This document shows positions 36,769-48,655 of a stretch of 64,000 nucleotides of DNA, in pieces. The notes below the pieces were generated by a model. That model worked only from the letters and a program-made list of their open reading frames with translations, searched no databases and was not told the origin of the DNA. Origin of the DNA: Hyperoodon ampullatus (lineage: Eukaryota > Chordata > Mammalia > Artiodactyla > Ziphiidae); NCBI GenBank assembly GCA_949752795.1, contig OX457056.1:205283654-205347653 (forward strand), written 5' to 3'. A program made the position numbers and the translations under genes. Numbering within the stretch: the first letter of the stretch is position 1; each line of letters starts with the position of its first letter.

Positions 36769-37678
36769 AAACAGTGTCAGCACATAATTAATTATATGAT
36801 ACCTTTAACATCCACACATCACTTTCATATGTTCTTATTACTGTAAGGAAGGCAGGGGACAGCATAAGAGTCTGTGTAGAGTCAAGGTTCTGTAAGATAG
36901 AGGAAAAGGTCATACATCTAAAATTAAACAGGAGCAGAAGTGAAAAGTATCCATCTGTTTTCTTCCCTTTAAACTGAGCTGTCTCCAAAATAACCCAAGA
37001 CATCAGTAGTGAGGGCTGAGTGGCCTGGAAAATGCCCCACCCATGAGAAGAACTCAAGGCCCCCAGGCTAAAGAGCTGTCCATGCTATAGTTGTGACCTT
37101 TAGTCACTTTAGCTCATCAACACTATCATGGTGGAAACCAGGAAAATGTGCTCTGACTTAGTGTGGACAGGTAATTAGAAGATTTTAATTGGATTTGGCT
37201 AAGTAGGAAGGATATAAGGAGGGGAAGAAAGGGAGGAAAGGAAGTAGGCAGGAAAATAAGAAAACAAAAAGGAAAAAGAAAGGGGTAAGGGTGGGGGAGA
37301 AAATCCCACAGAGTTAAAAAATAACCAATCTAACCCACAAAGGCAATGCTGATACACTAACATTTTCCAACAGCATTTCCCTCTTCTCACGTTATTTTGG
37401 AAATGAATTAAATTAAAATCCTCACTTAGTATGCATAGGGTGGGTTCCAATCTATTCTCTTACTTGCTAGTTTAGAACCTGAGACTGCTTACATCAGTTT
37501 TCTGAGGAAGAAAAAAAAATAGAAGCTTGGTCACCTTTTGGCAAGCAGCTTTTTAAATTATTATTTGGGAACCTGGCACTTATTTCTCCTTCAATTTAGG
37601 GAGATGGGCTTTTTCCTTTCTATAAAGCAGCCTTGCGAGCTTCTGAATGATACCCACTGAGTGTTGCAGATGACAGGC

Positions 37679-37771
37679 ACAATGGCCGATTGTTGAACAA
37701 GATGGGAGCAATTAACAATTGAGGATAATGGCGGAGCCCTCCATACAATGAACTGACCCCCAATCACAATA
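37679..37771. promoter_or_regulatory. Candidate SOX-type motif cluster
   Basis: Within 93 bases there are an inverted pair ACAATGGCCGATTGT (37679-37693), a GAACAAG, a TTAACAATTG, a TACAATGA and a TCACAATACA. ACAAT/ATTGT is the core bound by SOX HMG-box factors, and an inverted pair with a short spacer is a known SOX dimer layout. The surrounding sequence is single-copy. Function is inferred from motifs only; short motifs arise by chance. Confidence 0.3.
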
Positions 37772-37972
37772 CAGGCTAATTGGCAGAAGTGCAAGAGACC
37801 ACTCTTTATCTTCCTATTTATTGACTAAGTGTCCAGTAAACTAGCTTTGTCCTTGGGCTGGAGGTTCATAAGCATTCGAGGTTGGGCTCATCGGATGGAA
37901 ATTAAATTCAGATGTCACTGAAAAAACCTGAAGCCTGATTTGAGTTCCCTATTATACACGGTACTTCGTTTC

Positions 37973-37976
<4 letters not shown>

Positions 37977-38012
<36 letters not shown>
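37977..38012 (+). repeat. (AC)18 microsatellite, 138 bases before an exon
   Basis: Eighteen uninterrupted AC units end 138 bases left of the exon starting at 38151. CA repeats in introns are known binding sites for hnRNP L. Confidence 0.95.
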
Positions 38013-38014
<2 letters not shown>

Positions 38015-38150
38015 CTCAACATCTGTGAGTCTGCAATCCTTGTTTTATTATAGGTGATGGTAATAGAGGTTAAGATTTAGCATCTGGGAGTGTGATTGTT
38101 TGTTTGTTCCAGGAATAGAAACATTGACATTGTTCTCCTCGTTCCCTTAG

Positions 38151-38284
38151 GTCCCGTGGAGCATGTTCATCTCCGAGTTCCATTTGTTGCCATAAGAAAT
38201 AAGGAGGTCAACATCAGTGCAGTTGTGTGGCCCAGCCAACTGGGGACCCTTACCTATTTCTGGTGGTTCGGCAATAGTACAAAG
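38151..38284 (+). CDS. SORCS3: SORCS3 coding exon (likely exon 20): second PKD-like domain, first half
   Basis: Acceptor CGTTCCCTTAG and donor AAG|GTTTGG bound 134 nt: two bases completing Cys and 44 codons (about residues 913-956). It reads PVEHVHLRVPFVAIRNKEVN and ends FGNSTK. With the next exon it forms a second PKD-like sandwich; YFWWFGN is the conserved central strand. NIS and NST are N-glycosylation sequons. The donor (GTTTGG) is weak, a CA run lies 138 bases upstream and long G runs lie about 75 bases downstream. The length is not a multiple of three, so skipping would shift the frame. Confidence 0.96.
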
Positions 38285-38359
38285 GTTTGGCCCTTTCTGA
38301 TTGGTGTGTGCTTAGGTCTATACTGAATGTTCCCATGTTCCAAATTCTGTGTTGATGTT

Positions 38360-38394
38360 GGGGGGGGCAGAGGGGGGGATGTAGGCAATAGGGG
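38360..38394 (+). other. G-run cluster downstream of a splice donor
   Basis: Runs of eight, seven and four G lie 75 to 110 bases after the donor at 38285. G runs here are typical intronic splicing enhancers bound by hnRNP H/F and could also fold as a quadruplex. Confidence 0.6.
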
Positions 38395-39256
38395 ATACTT
38401 AATGAAGCTATGAATCCACGTAATTGAATATGACATACCCTCCTACAGCAAGTTCGTCGTTATAATAGGGAAAGTTCAAATAATCCTAAGGAAGAAAGGG
38501 TACTTGGAGAATCTGTACAAACCTGGTTGTTCTTGCTCCTCTAACCAATATTTCTAATATTGGTGTTGCTCCATTTTGTTCTAATCCCAGCCTTTCTACT
38601 CACCTGCTGTATAATATCAAGAAAGTCATTTAGCATCTCTGAAATTAAGTGACACCATCTGTGAAACGTGAATTAGATATCTAAATGCAGGGCAGTGAAA
38701 GTCAAATGGGGTAATAATGCACGTAAAGCATCTTTAGCAAGACCTACTAGGTGTTCTATTAGGGCCAGGTACTGATGTTCTTCTTAGGCATGGTACTGAT
38801 GTTGCCAAGTCTCAAAGAAAGGGACTTAAGGGCCAAACTCTGAACTTTGTAGATACTCCCTACTCCTGGCAACTGGTGGTGATGAAGCTTTTTCAAGAAT
38901 AACCACACTTGTACAACAGAAGCTGAAGGCAGTTTGGCTGAGGGTTCCTCAGCTTAAGGGCTTCATGTTTTTCGCTCTTCCTGTTTTTGTCTTTGCATTT
39001 TCTTTAGTCATTCTTGATGTGATTGGTATTGCTCATCTTAGACCTTTACTTTAAAAAAAAAAATGTATGAAAGATATATCAGACTCAGAAATGCTGGATA
39101 TCTAAAGAAAGGGGAAATAAATATTCAGTTGCTGGTGTAGTAATTCCTTTTAAAAAGGAATGGAACAATGCCAGTTTTGTTTGTTTGTTACGAGATGACC
39201 AAAGAGAACTTCAGCTCTTGTATGGTAAGAGTGAGAGATGATTCATCCCTGCTCTT

Positions 39257-39310
39257 ATTTTAAATTAAAAAAAAATATTGAAGTATAGTTGATTTACAAT
39301 GTTGTAAACT
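39257..39310 (-). mobile_element. Very short L1 3' end, minus strand
   Basis: TTGAAGTATAGTTGATTTAC with AATGTTG is the reverse complement of the last bases of L1. An 8-bp direct repeat CTGCTCTT at 39249-39256 and 39311-39318 suggests an extremely 5'-truncated insertion of about 50 bases. Confidence 0.65.
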
Positions 39311-39324
39311 CTGCTCTTTTCCAG

Positions 39325-39565
39325 GGTGGTAGCATGATTTGATCGAAAGAATATGGACCTTGGGGTCAGAGAGACAAGGGTTAGGTTTCTAGCACTGCTA
39401 CATGTTTATTATGTGAGCTTCATCAAGTGATTTGACCTAAACTTTAATTCACTCAACAGCAAACTGGAGAGAATAATGCCTGCATCATCTCGATTTTTGT
39501 GAAAACTAAGTAAGATACTATGTATCTCCCTGGCACAGACTAGTTTACTCACTAAATGGATGCTT
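39325..39565 (+). mobile_element. MIR-like element
   Basis: The stretch with GACCTTGGGGTCAGAGAGAC, GGTTTCTAGCACTGC and AACTTTAATTCACTC follows MIR. A second MIR-like copy lies at about 40690-40915 (AACCTGGGTTGGGG, TGCCTTAGTTTTG). Confidence 0.6.
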
Positions 39566-40450
39566 TCTATTTTGGTATAAAAACTGACAGTTAGGATGGT
39601 TTGATAAAAGACTGAATTAGATTTATGGACCCAAGGGACAATTTCCTGTTTGCATCATTTGTGCTGTAGACTTTCAAGTTCTTAGTATAGACTATGATGC
39701 TTTTGCATTTCTGGTGTTATTATTCACCAAGATAATAGATAAGGTTAGTTAGTGAGATTCCCCATTTAGTGTATTAGAGAAGTGAAGCTCCCTGTGTGAG
39801 ATGAGCATCCTAAGGTCAAACAGCTGGTTAGCTGTCGAGCCAGACCTAAACCCAGGTCTCCTAATTCCCATCTACCATTTACCCCCCAGCCCCAGGATGC
39901 TTTCTCTGCATCACTCTGTTTGGAGATCACAGACTCTAAAATTCTGCTTTAAACACCAGCAGACATACATGGTGAAAGAAAAAGAGAAAATCTTCTGGGA
40001 GGAGAACATCAGAAAGAGAGGGATTTTAAGTTCATTTCACCTCTGAGGATGTGAGGTTTGGGCTGTCCAGCCAGGGAGTTCTTTTCTGTTAGTGTTTGTT
40101 CACCTGTTGATCTTTACTGGGAAACAACTGTGTGTAGGGAGGGCAGTTCTTGGCCGTCATGAACCCAGTGATTTACTCAACAGCTCACAAGGAACTGAAG
40201 ACAGTGTTTCTCTATAGCACCATTTTTTTCTTTGGGTGTTTATTCTAAGGCCTGAAATACCAGACAGTGTCTAATAAATATTTGATCAACAGAGAAGTGG
40301 ACAAAGTGATTGGAGAGTCTAGTTTCTGTTTCTCTAACAATTATCTATTAGTTTGAACAATCACCTGATCTGAAGCTCAGTGTTGTTTTCTCTAAATCAA
40401 GGATACTAATATCTAATCCACGAACATCATTGAGTTATTATTTGAAATAT

Positions 40451-40485
40451 CTTTCTATCTATCTATCTCTCTATCTATCTATCTA
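40451..40485 (+). repeat. (CTAT)n microsatellite
   Basis: About eight tetranucleotide units with a CTCT interruption. Likely polymorphic. Confidence 0.93.
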
Positions 40486-41268
40486 ATCTGTATTATGAGA
40501 GGGAAATTTTAAAATTGCAGAATGGCATTATAGTTTTATTTTTTTAATTGAGGATGACCTGAAGTACTTCTTAGATTAGGAATTTCCATCTATAAACTTG
40601 AGCATAAAGTGCTGTACAAATAAATACCCAAGATCTCAAAGGTCTTACTAGTTGGTTTTTTCTTCCCAAAGAACCAAGAGAATGATAGTACATTAGAGGC
40701 ATTGGAACAGAGTGGTTTTGAAATGAGACAAACCTGGGTTGGGGTCCAGACTCAGATTCTCCTTGCTGTATGCCTTTTGTTAAATCAGGTAATTTCTCTG
40801 TGCCTTAGTTTTGTTCATTGTGATGTCAGAATAAGACTGGTAGCTACTACACTCTAATATTGCTTTGAGGATTAAGTAAAGAATGGCATTTAAGTGCTTA
40901 AAACACATCCAGTCACTGCTGTGCTCATCCTTTGCATCAGTGACATCTACATCTCAGTGGCAAATCTGACATGGTTCTAGAGATTTCTCTCCCACCTTCA
41001 AGCATGGTTATTCCATCCTTTTAAAAGAGACACATTTTCAATGCTTTTGCTAGCACCATGACAGAAACACATCAATGTGGCCACAGTGCCCAGAAATTGA
41101 TCTAGTGAGCATTGTATTTTCCTGGCAAATGAATGAGTGTCTTTGGGTGTCTTGGTGAGTGCTCTGAGTGTCGAGCTACATGGTTACCTTTGATGAACAA
41201 ACCGATCTGTAAAAGGAGCTAAACTAAATTTGAGCATTTCTTTCTAGCATTGGCCTTGCATAAGGCTC

Positions 41269-41270
<2 letters not shown>

Positions 41271-41339
<69 letters not shown>
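41271..41339 (+). repeat. (TA)n microsatellite, about 34 units
   Basis: Uninterrupted TA from 41272 into the T run of a minus-strand SINE. It sits on the tail side of that SINE, with the short CATATATAT seed still seen on the far side at 41554. The longest simple repeat in the window. Confidence 0.95.
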
Positions 41340-41356
<17 letters not shown>

Positions 41357-41553
41357 TTTTTGCGGTATGCGGGCCTCTCACTGTTGTGGCCTCTCCTGTT
41401 GCAGAGCACGGGCTCTGGACGCGCAGGCTCAGCAGCCATGGCTCACGGGCCCAGCTGCTCCGCGGCATGTGGGATCCTCCCGGACCGGGGCACAAACCCA
41501 CGTCCCCTGCATCGGCAGGCGGACTCTCAACCACTGCGCCACCAGGGAAGCCC
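41340..41553 (-). mobile_element. CHR SINE, minus strand
   Basis: A T run, then TGCGGTATGCGGGCC, ending GCCACCAGGGAAGCCC: the reverse complement of a full CHR copy. CATATATAT flanks both sides (41271-41279 and 41554-41562). Confidence 0.95.
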
Positions 41554-43964
41554 CATATATATTATTTGATCATCAGAACATCACTGATGAGGGAGAAATT
41601 ATCCCCTGTGTATGCGTATATGTGTGTCTGTTTCTATGTGTTGTGATCAGGTGAATTGGATTGGACAGGTTTGCCCAGGTGGTTGAATTAAATCAACCTC
41701 CCAATAAGAATCAGTTGACTCCCCACAAACCTTTATAGCCAGCCCTCTGCTTGGTGCCCTTAGGGATAGAAGAGCACTTACAATCTTGTCTCTATCTTCA
41801 AGGAGATTACAATCCTGATGAGAAGGCAAGATGAACACACACACACACAATGATCGGTGAGCAAGTGTGATGATGTACGAATAAAGAGAAGGGAGCAAGC
41901 ATTCCTGAAATCCAACTATAGGCCCATCTACCTACAAGTCTATCAGCGGGAGAGGCTAAATTGTATCAGTAGCTCTGTGGATCTTTCTCGAGAACCTGTA
42001 TTTTGTGGTAGATCTTATGAGGAACACAAAGCAGTATAAATTCCATTTGTTGCCCTTAAGAAACAATCTATTCAAGAAGATGAGGTTAACATCCCAGAAT
42101 AGATGCTGTAAGGAATGGTAATAGGAATGTAACATTACTGGCCCAGCCAGGCAGCCTAGGGGGTGATGGATGCAGGGCTTCTTGGTCTTGGAGCAAGTTG
42201 TGTATGAAGCTGGTCCTAAGCTGGCATTGAAGGAGTGGTAGAATTGAGGCCAGAGGGGAGGGGAAGGGATTTGTGCCCACTGGTAAGGCTTTGGGCCTGT
42301 TTGTGTTCTGTGTAGACAGACACTATGAAAGAGGGATTCATTTGGGGAGAAATTGCCTAAAAAACTAAAACTGGGGAGGATAGATGACAAATGGCTTTGA
42401 ATGACATAACCGGATGTGTTTTAGTTTGTCATAGAAACTTAGATTTAGGATAGGATAGTGGAAGATAGAACCAGATTCATGGACAGTGATATTTTCAACA
42501 ATGAGATACTTTTGAAGAGTTTTTACAGGGGTGTATGTGTGTGTGTGTGGGGGGGGTTGAGGGAATTTTTTCCCCCAAAACTGTAAATTTTCAAAATACT
42601 CCCATAGTTGTAACACATATTTAGGTCTATTTACTTTATTTATTTTTGGTCTTTTTATGTATTTTAGACTTTTCTCTCATGTAGTTCTCATCATAGCATA
42701 TCCACAATTATATAGCTTGCCTTCTCCGCTTCATCAAGTAAAGCACTTTCCACATATGTAATCTTCTGAAGGTTTTAAGTGAGGCAAGTGTAGTGATTAC
42801 ATAGTCTGTCCAATTTAGGAATGGAAGGTTTTATCAAGGTATACATTTAAATTGTGGGGATTTTATAATGTTCGATATTAACTTGACTTACTGTGTATTG
42901 GGAATCTGGTGTAGGCTGCATCCAAACATTTCCCTGAAGCTCCCTGATCCATTAGTCACGTGGGAATCTCCTAACTAGTTACTCAGAGCTTCATTGATGG
43001 CTTGCTGGGCTTAGTGGATAATACATGACCTGTTGCACATGAGGGATCCTCTGTGGGCAGGGATGCAGCCTGCAGCCTAGGCAGGACATGAGCCTTGCTG
43101 TGGGCTGGCCCTGCAGCTTGGACAAAACACGGAGAAGTCAGCTGGCCGCCTGTTGGATTTGTGGGGATTTTGCTGGGATTAACAGAGCTCTGGCTTAATA
43201 AATGTGTCTGCTTGCCTAGCAGAGTTAGTAAATGAACCTTAAAATACTTGATTTAATTTAGTGTTGTGCGCTAGACATGGGTGGCCAGTGAAGAACTCAA
43301 GAATCCCGTGGAGTGTTCCTGCTTCGCAAGGAAGGTGAAATCAGCCATGATGTCACAACAGCTGATGAAAAACAAAAGCAATTTGGAAAACAAAATTAGC
43401 TTCTGCCATTTCCCTAGGGTGGAAGCCTGGGGCCTGTTACCTGGGGGCCAAGTGTTCACATTCAACACAGTTTGTTTGCTGTGGCTCAGAGCCCTGACTG
43501 GCTGGTGGGATGGCATGCTCCCTTCCACCTCAGATGGCATTCCCTTGTCCTGCAGACTTGCATCCTTGTTTGGTTCCTGGATCTGCTAGGAAAGCAACCA
43601 GATAAAGAGGAGACCAAATCTGCTGGGACAGGAGGAATTCCACTCCTCTCAGAAAGAGATGTCATTGCCGGGCACAGCACCATCACCCAAGCCTAAGATA
43701 AGACGAGTGTGCAGAGAAAGGAGAGCGGGGGCCGTGTAGACCCCTGAAAGCTGAAGAAGATGACACGGTAGTTGTACAGATTCCCTGAAGAGACAACCAT
43801 TAGTGGAGAAAAGTATTCTGGGGCTGAGAGCTGGGGAGAGATTAGAGATAGCTGAGGGCAGTAACCAAAATGGAAGGACAATGTGATATAGTTATGGTCA
43901 GAGCAATTCATGGGATCATAAAAACAAACAAACAAAAAAACACCACATCAATTATTCCTTTTTT

Positions 43965-44945
43965 GTTTTGTTTCTCTCCCAACATTTTATTATTAAAAAC
44001 TTCAAACACAAACTAAAGTTGAAGTGAACATTCACATACCCACCATCTGTATTCTATCATTAACATCTACTGTGCTTGTTTTATCATGTCTGTTTATCTG
44101 TCCATCCCTCTCTTCAGCCATCAACGGATCTTAAATTTTGATTTATTTCAGGCACTTACATGCTTTGTCCTAAATGCTTTAGGTGGCAAATCATTAGCTA
44201 GAGTCCTTTATTTGTTTATACTTTTTCCCCCAGGTGGATATGAAATGTATCAACAATGAAATGTACAGATCTGAAGTGTGTAGCTCCTGAGTTCTAACAA
44301 AGGCATATACCTGTAACACAAACTCCTATCAAGATATATAATATTAGCATCACTCCCAAAAGTTCTCTCATGCCCCTCGTCAATTCCCACCCCAACCTCC
44401 AGAACCAGTCACTATTTTTTTCATCATGAATTAGATTTGCCTTTTCTAGAACTTCTTTTAATGTAATCATACCATGTGAATTCTTTCATATAAGGCTTCT
44501 TTCATTTCTTATGGTTTTGGGACTTATCCATACTGTTGTGTATATCAATATTTGTTCTTTTCTGTTCATTATATGCATATACTATGACTTGTTTATTCAT
44601 TTTCCTATTGATAAATTCTCCTAGGTTCTTTTCAGTTTTTGGCTAGTATGAATGTACTGTTATAAGCATTTTCTTTTGTTTGTGGATATTTTCTTTTATC
44701 TTGACTAAATCCCCAGGACTTCAATTGCTAAGTCATAAATATGAAATGTTACAACTACTTTGGAAAAAATTATCGCAATTTCTTGTAAAACTGAACTTTT
44801 CCTACATCGTTGCACCATTGTACATCCCACCAAAAATGTATGAGGATTCCAGTTGCTCCACATCCACAATAATATTTGATATTATTATTTTTAAAGAAAA
44901 TTTAGCCATTGTGTTTGGTATATAGAGGTATCTCATTTTCCTTCC
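43965..44945 (+). mobile_element. Old L1 fragment
   Basis: Words such as AACAAAGGCATATACCTGTA, ACCAGTCACTATTTTTTTCA, CAATTGCTAAGTCATAAATA and CCACCAAAAATGTATGAGGA are the 3' body of old mammalian L1. AT-rich with no open frame. Boundaries approximate. Confidence 0.6.
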
Positions 44946-46790
44946 AAAGAATATGACCTAGGTACTGAAGCAGTTGAAGGTATTCTGACAGGTAAGTCGT
45001 AATTAGTTGACTGGTAGGAACTAGAAACTTTGCCAAAAGCCGTTCATCAATCCTATGTGTTCTGATTTCTGAATGAGTCCTCACAACTTCTAACCCAAAC
45101 CTTTAATTTAAAAGATAAAGACCTAAGGCACACAGTGGGGACAAATTTTGCCCAAGGCAATTCATTAAAATAGTAACAGAGCCAGAGTATCAAGTCTCTG
45201 TTCTTGTTATACTAAAGATGGCAACTCAGTGGCACACATTCTTCCTTTATTCCATGTCAGTGGCTGACATTGCCATGCTGAGCCCAACTTGACTTCAGCT
45301 TCCTTCTCAACACAGGACACTAACCAGCCACTATTGGCCCATGGGAGTTGATTTTCATCACAGAACCTACTTGTACCTCATTTGTTGTTTAATTAATAAG
45401 GCCACACCCTTGTGCGTATCATCACAGAGCCATAAGTATGGCGAAGCATGCTTGGGCTCTGGGGTTTACCCTTAGTTAAGATAAAGAGTGTAACTCTTTC
45501 AGCACTCACTTCTTTCTTTCATTTAGCAAGCAGAGAAGAAAGGGTGTCAGAAAGCTTAGGGCAATATCTCTAATCCTGTCCAACTCCAGCCATCAGCCTG
45601 GTCATAAAATAGAGCAATAGAATATTAAGTCAAGAAATCAAATTATTGTTTCAGAGGCCCTGTTGAAAATTCTGAGCTAGAAAGGAATTTCAGTCTTGCA
45701 GGTGGGACGCTGTCTGAAAGCTGCCTCTCTGAGCCTCTGCAAGGTCCAGGTGCACGGGTGTGCTGTGTGAACACTGGCCGATACCCACATTTTAAAAGGG
45801 AAACTCTACACATCCCCACCTGCCTACATCATTACTCTATCCTATTGTCGTCCTAACACACAGAGAGGAGAGGGGTCTGCTCATCTGCACTTGTGACATC
45901 TCTTCATGAGCTGCCTTAGAGAAGCCTCCTACTAATATGTCTTACCTTGCAAACACCAGATAACTCGCGAGGGCACTGGCTTCAAGATAATCACTGAATA
46001 ATGACTCTTCAGTTGCAGAGTCTGCATTCTCTTCTCTCCAGTAAGCACCTGCTTCTATCAAGATCCTAATTCCCAAGAAAAAAAAATATGCTTATTCTCT
46101 TTCTTTATCCTTGACAAGTCCCTGTCTGTTATGATCAAGGAAAGAAAACAGAAAAGGGAAAAAGATTAAAAAGTGAGCACAGATATGCATGTTTATATGT
46201 TTTCCAACTTATTTAAATTGTTAGAAATACCTTGCAATGGAAAGCACAGATATGGCCAAACAAAATGTCAATAATATGACCATACATCCAAGTTATATAC
46301 GGATTCTGCTAGATGTAAGACAATTTGCCAAGGGTGGTTGATACAAAAATAAATAAAATGTGGTCACTTCTCTGAAAAATCTTACAGCCCGATGGAATAC
46401 AGGATGAAAATATAAGTGACATGGAATATTAGAGGAAAAGAGAAAAGTGATCGCCTATTCCCAGAGTCATTAGGAATAGATTACAAAAGATGCTTCTACT
46501 TTGCCCCAGGAGAAGGAATAGAATGACATGCAAAATCCAGGGTGCCCAGTCTTAGCTTCATCTCTCAGAATTAACATTTTACAGTGCATTTCAAGTATAT
46601 TAATGCTCTTCCTGGATATACAATCACAGTTTTAGAAAGCTGTGCATTTTTTTTTTTCCTTTTTCAAGCTAGGATCCCTTGGGGATATGCAAATGCTATG
46701 CAGATTGGTGACAGTCTGAGATTTACAGGAAAGGAGGGAATCTGATATGCCATAAAGGACTAAATAAGTGTCCCTGCTTCTCTCTTTTAG

Positions 46791-46914
46791 CCCCTCATCA
46801 CCTTGGACAGCAGCATTTCCTTCACATTCCTAGCAGAGGGAACCAATACCATCACTGTCCAGGTGGCTGCTGGGAATGCCCTCATCCAGGACACAAAAGA
46901 TATCGCAGTTCACG
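46791..46914 (+). CDS. SORCS3: SORCS3 coding exon (likely exon 21): second PKD-like domain, second half
   Basis: Acceptor TTCTCTCTTTTAG and donor CACG|GTAAGC bound 124 nt: 41 codons plus one base (about residues 957-997). It reads PLITLDSSISFTFLAEGTNT and ends DTKDIAVH. FTFLAEGTNTITVQVAAGNA is the closing beta-strand pair of the second PKD-like domain. No cysteine. The phase 1 intron after it splits a Glu codon. Confidence 0.96.
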
Positions 46915-48542
46915 GTAAGCCCCGTGATGCCCCCTCCTGCCCAGCCAATCCCCTCCATACACCATAGCAGCAATCGCTGACTGCTTTGGAAATGCCCCAG
47001 GGCATAGGAAAATTAGGTAGGTCCACAAAAGGTATCCAAACCTACTTCTTACCTTGTTCTTGAATACATACGGAGGTTGTTAGAGAAGCAGATCACGGAC
47101 AGGCATTTCTTGTCTTCTGTGATGTGTCTGCCTCAAAACCTGACGGTCTCATTAGACAGAGATATATCATAAGTTGAAGGAATGTTGAGCTGGAAAGACT
47201 ATCATAGAAGCATCTAGATCTGATGACCTGCCAAGGTGTCTCTCACACACATGTGGCATCCATTCTTTGTTAGGATGGGGACCAGTGATTTCAAAAGCTA
47301 GAGGAGTCACGGTCCCTGCTCTTGAAGAACTCACAGCTTAGGTACTGAGATGAACTACACATAACTGATGTGTTTTCTTTGTTGTTAGAAATTCTGATCT
47401 TTGGCTGCAAAGGCTGAGACTAAGGCTGAGAATAGAAAGACAGAGCAAGGCAGGAGAGTGGTAAATAGGGCCACGATTCTGTTCTCAATCCTGGAGAACC
47501 ACTCTTAATTATTAAATTTCTTTTAAATCAAATTGTGCTTCTACCACCATCCCACAAACCTCCCACATACCCTAAAAACAGCCACTATACCAGGGTTTTC
47601 CAGAAAGTTGTACTGAGTGAGGTATGTGGTCCTCTGACTCATTCTATATTTCTCCCACCTCACCCCAGGTGAGTGCCTTTTCCTACAACTCTGCAAACTT
47701 GAGGCTCAGCCTCTCTCATTGGGCACCTGGAAGACTTTAAGTAAACATTCTTATTGGAATGTAACTGGGAGTTTGGGGTTATTAGGTGCAAACTATTACA
47801 TTTAGAATGGATAAACAACAGGGTCCTACTGTATAACGCAGGGAACTATATCCAACCTCCAAGGATAAACCATAATGGGAAAGAATATTAAAAAGTATGT
47901 ATATAACTGAGTTATTTTGCTGTACAGCAGAAATTAACACAACATTGTACATCAACTATACTTCAATTTAAAAAAATGTTTTTAAATACAGAGAAGTGCA
48001 CAGATCATAAGTGTTTTAGCTTCATGAATGATCACAAAGTGGACAGACCTTCGTACCTACCAATCAGATTGAGAAACTGAATGTTACCCACACCCTAGAT
48101 ACAGGGTTTTGACCTGTTTTCTAACCCCCTGAGGCAGTTTTTCTAGCCGGATCCATGGAACTAAGGGAAGGATAAGAAAAGGCTTCATTCTAATCTAGCC
48201 CATTTATTAATGCTTTATTGTTGCCTCTGCATGATACCACCTGCAGCAGCAAAAGTCCCCTTCTTCTGGAGTTTCACAATTTTCTTGCATTTCAGATAAT
48301 GTTCATTTACAAGAAGAAGTCCTTAAGATTTTAAAAACAAACAAAAATGGTAGGAGCACAAATTTACTTCCAGTCACCAAATGCCACTTTGTTTTAGAAG
48401 CCAAGAGACAGGCTGAAAGGAAGGAATTTGAGATGAGGCCACATGAAAGACTGTGCCCTTTCCCTAAAGCACAAAGATCATGGAGTCCCCTTGCCTATCG
48501 CACCCTCTCTCAGCCTCACTCACACACGCTCTCTCCTTGCAG
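46915..48542 (+). other. SORCS3: Intron (1,628 nt, phase 1)
   Basis: Contains an L1 3' end at about 47796-47978. The rest looks single-copy. Confidence 0.88.
47796..47978 (+). mobile_element. L1 3' end
   Basis: ATGGATAAACAACAGGGTCC, GGGAACTATATCCAACC and TTAACACAACATTGTACATC, then an A-rich tail, are artiodactyl L1 3' UTR words. 5'-truncated. No clear target duplication. Confidence 0.82.
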
Positions 48543-48655
48543 AATACTTTCAGTCCCAACTCTTATCATTCTCTCCTAATCTGGATTACCACAATCCTGA
48601 CATTCCGGAGTGGAGGCAAGATATTGCCAATGTGATCAAGCGGGCTCTGGTGAAA
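48543..48655 (+). CDS. SORCS3: SORCS3 coding exon (likely exon 22): membrane-proximal domain
   Basis: Acceptor CTCTCCTTGCAG and donor AAA|GTAAGT bound 113 nt: two bases completing Glu, then 37 codons (about residues 999-1035). It reads YFQSQLLSFSPNLDYHNPDI and then PEWRQDIANVIKRALVK. This is the start of the membrane-proximal (SoMP) alpha/beta domain; the PEWRQDI helix with conserved Trp is characteristic of SORCS1-3. Confidence 0.96.

Larger units (their letters stand above)
32069..38150 (+). other. SORCS3: Intron (6,082 nt, phase 1)
   Basis: Holds two CHR SINEs (32971-33175 minus, 34638-34847 plus), an L2/MIR-like zone (about 33510-33935), an LTR-like block with an A run (about 33945-34500), an L1 3' end (about 35713-36040), GT and GGT microsatellites, a candidate regulatory cluster (37679-37771) and a CA run (37977-38012). 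The two overlapping 146-codon frames at 32408-32948 are not supported as genes. Confidence 0.87.
38285..46790 (+). other. SORCS3: Intron (8,506 nt, phase 0)
   Basis: Holds G runs (38360-38394), MIR-like copies (about 38580-38750, 39325-39565 and 40690-40915), a very short L1 insertion (39257-39310), a CTAT microsatellite (40451-40485), a TA run with a CHR SINE (41271-41553), and an old L1 fragment (about 43965-44945). The stretches 41890-43960 and 44950-46780 look mostly single-copy. Confidence 0.87.

Noticed and set aside
41250..41654. 134-codon frame with alternating Ile-Tyr
   Set aside because: It runs through a TA microsatellite and a minus-strand SINE.
43281..43589. 102-codon frame
   Set aside because: No recognisable domain, and the opposite strand is open too. 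Not supported as a gene.
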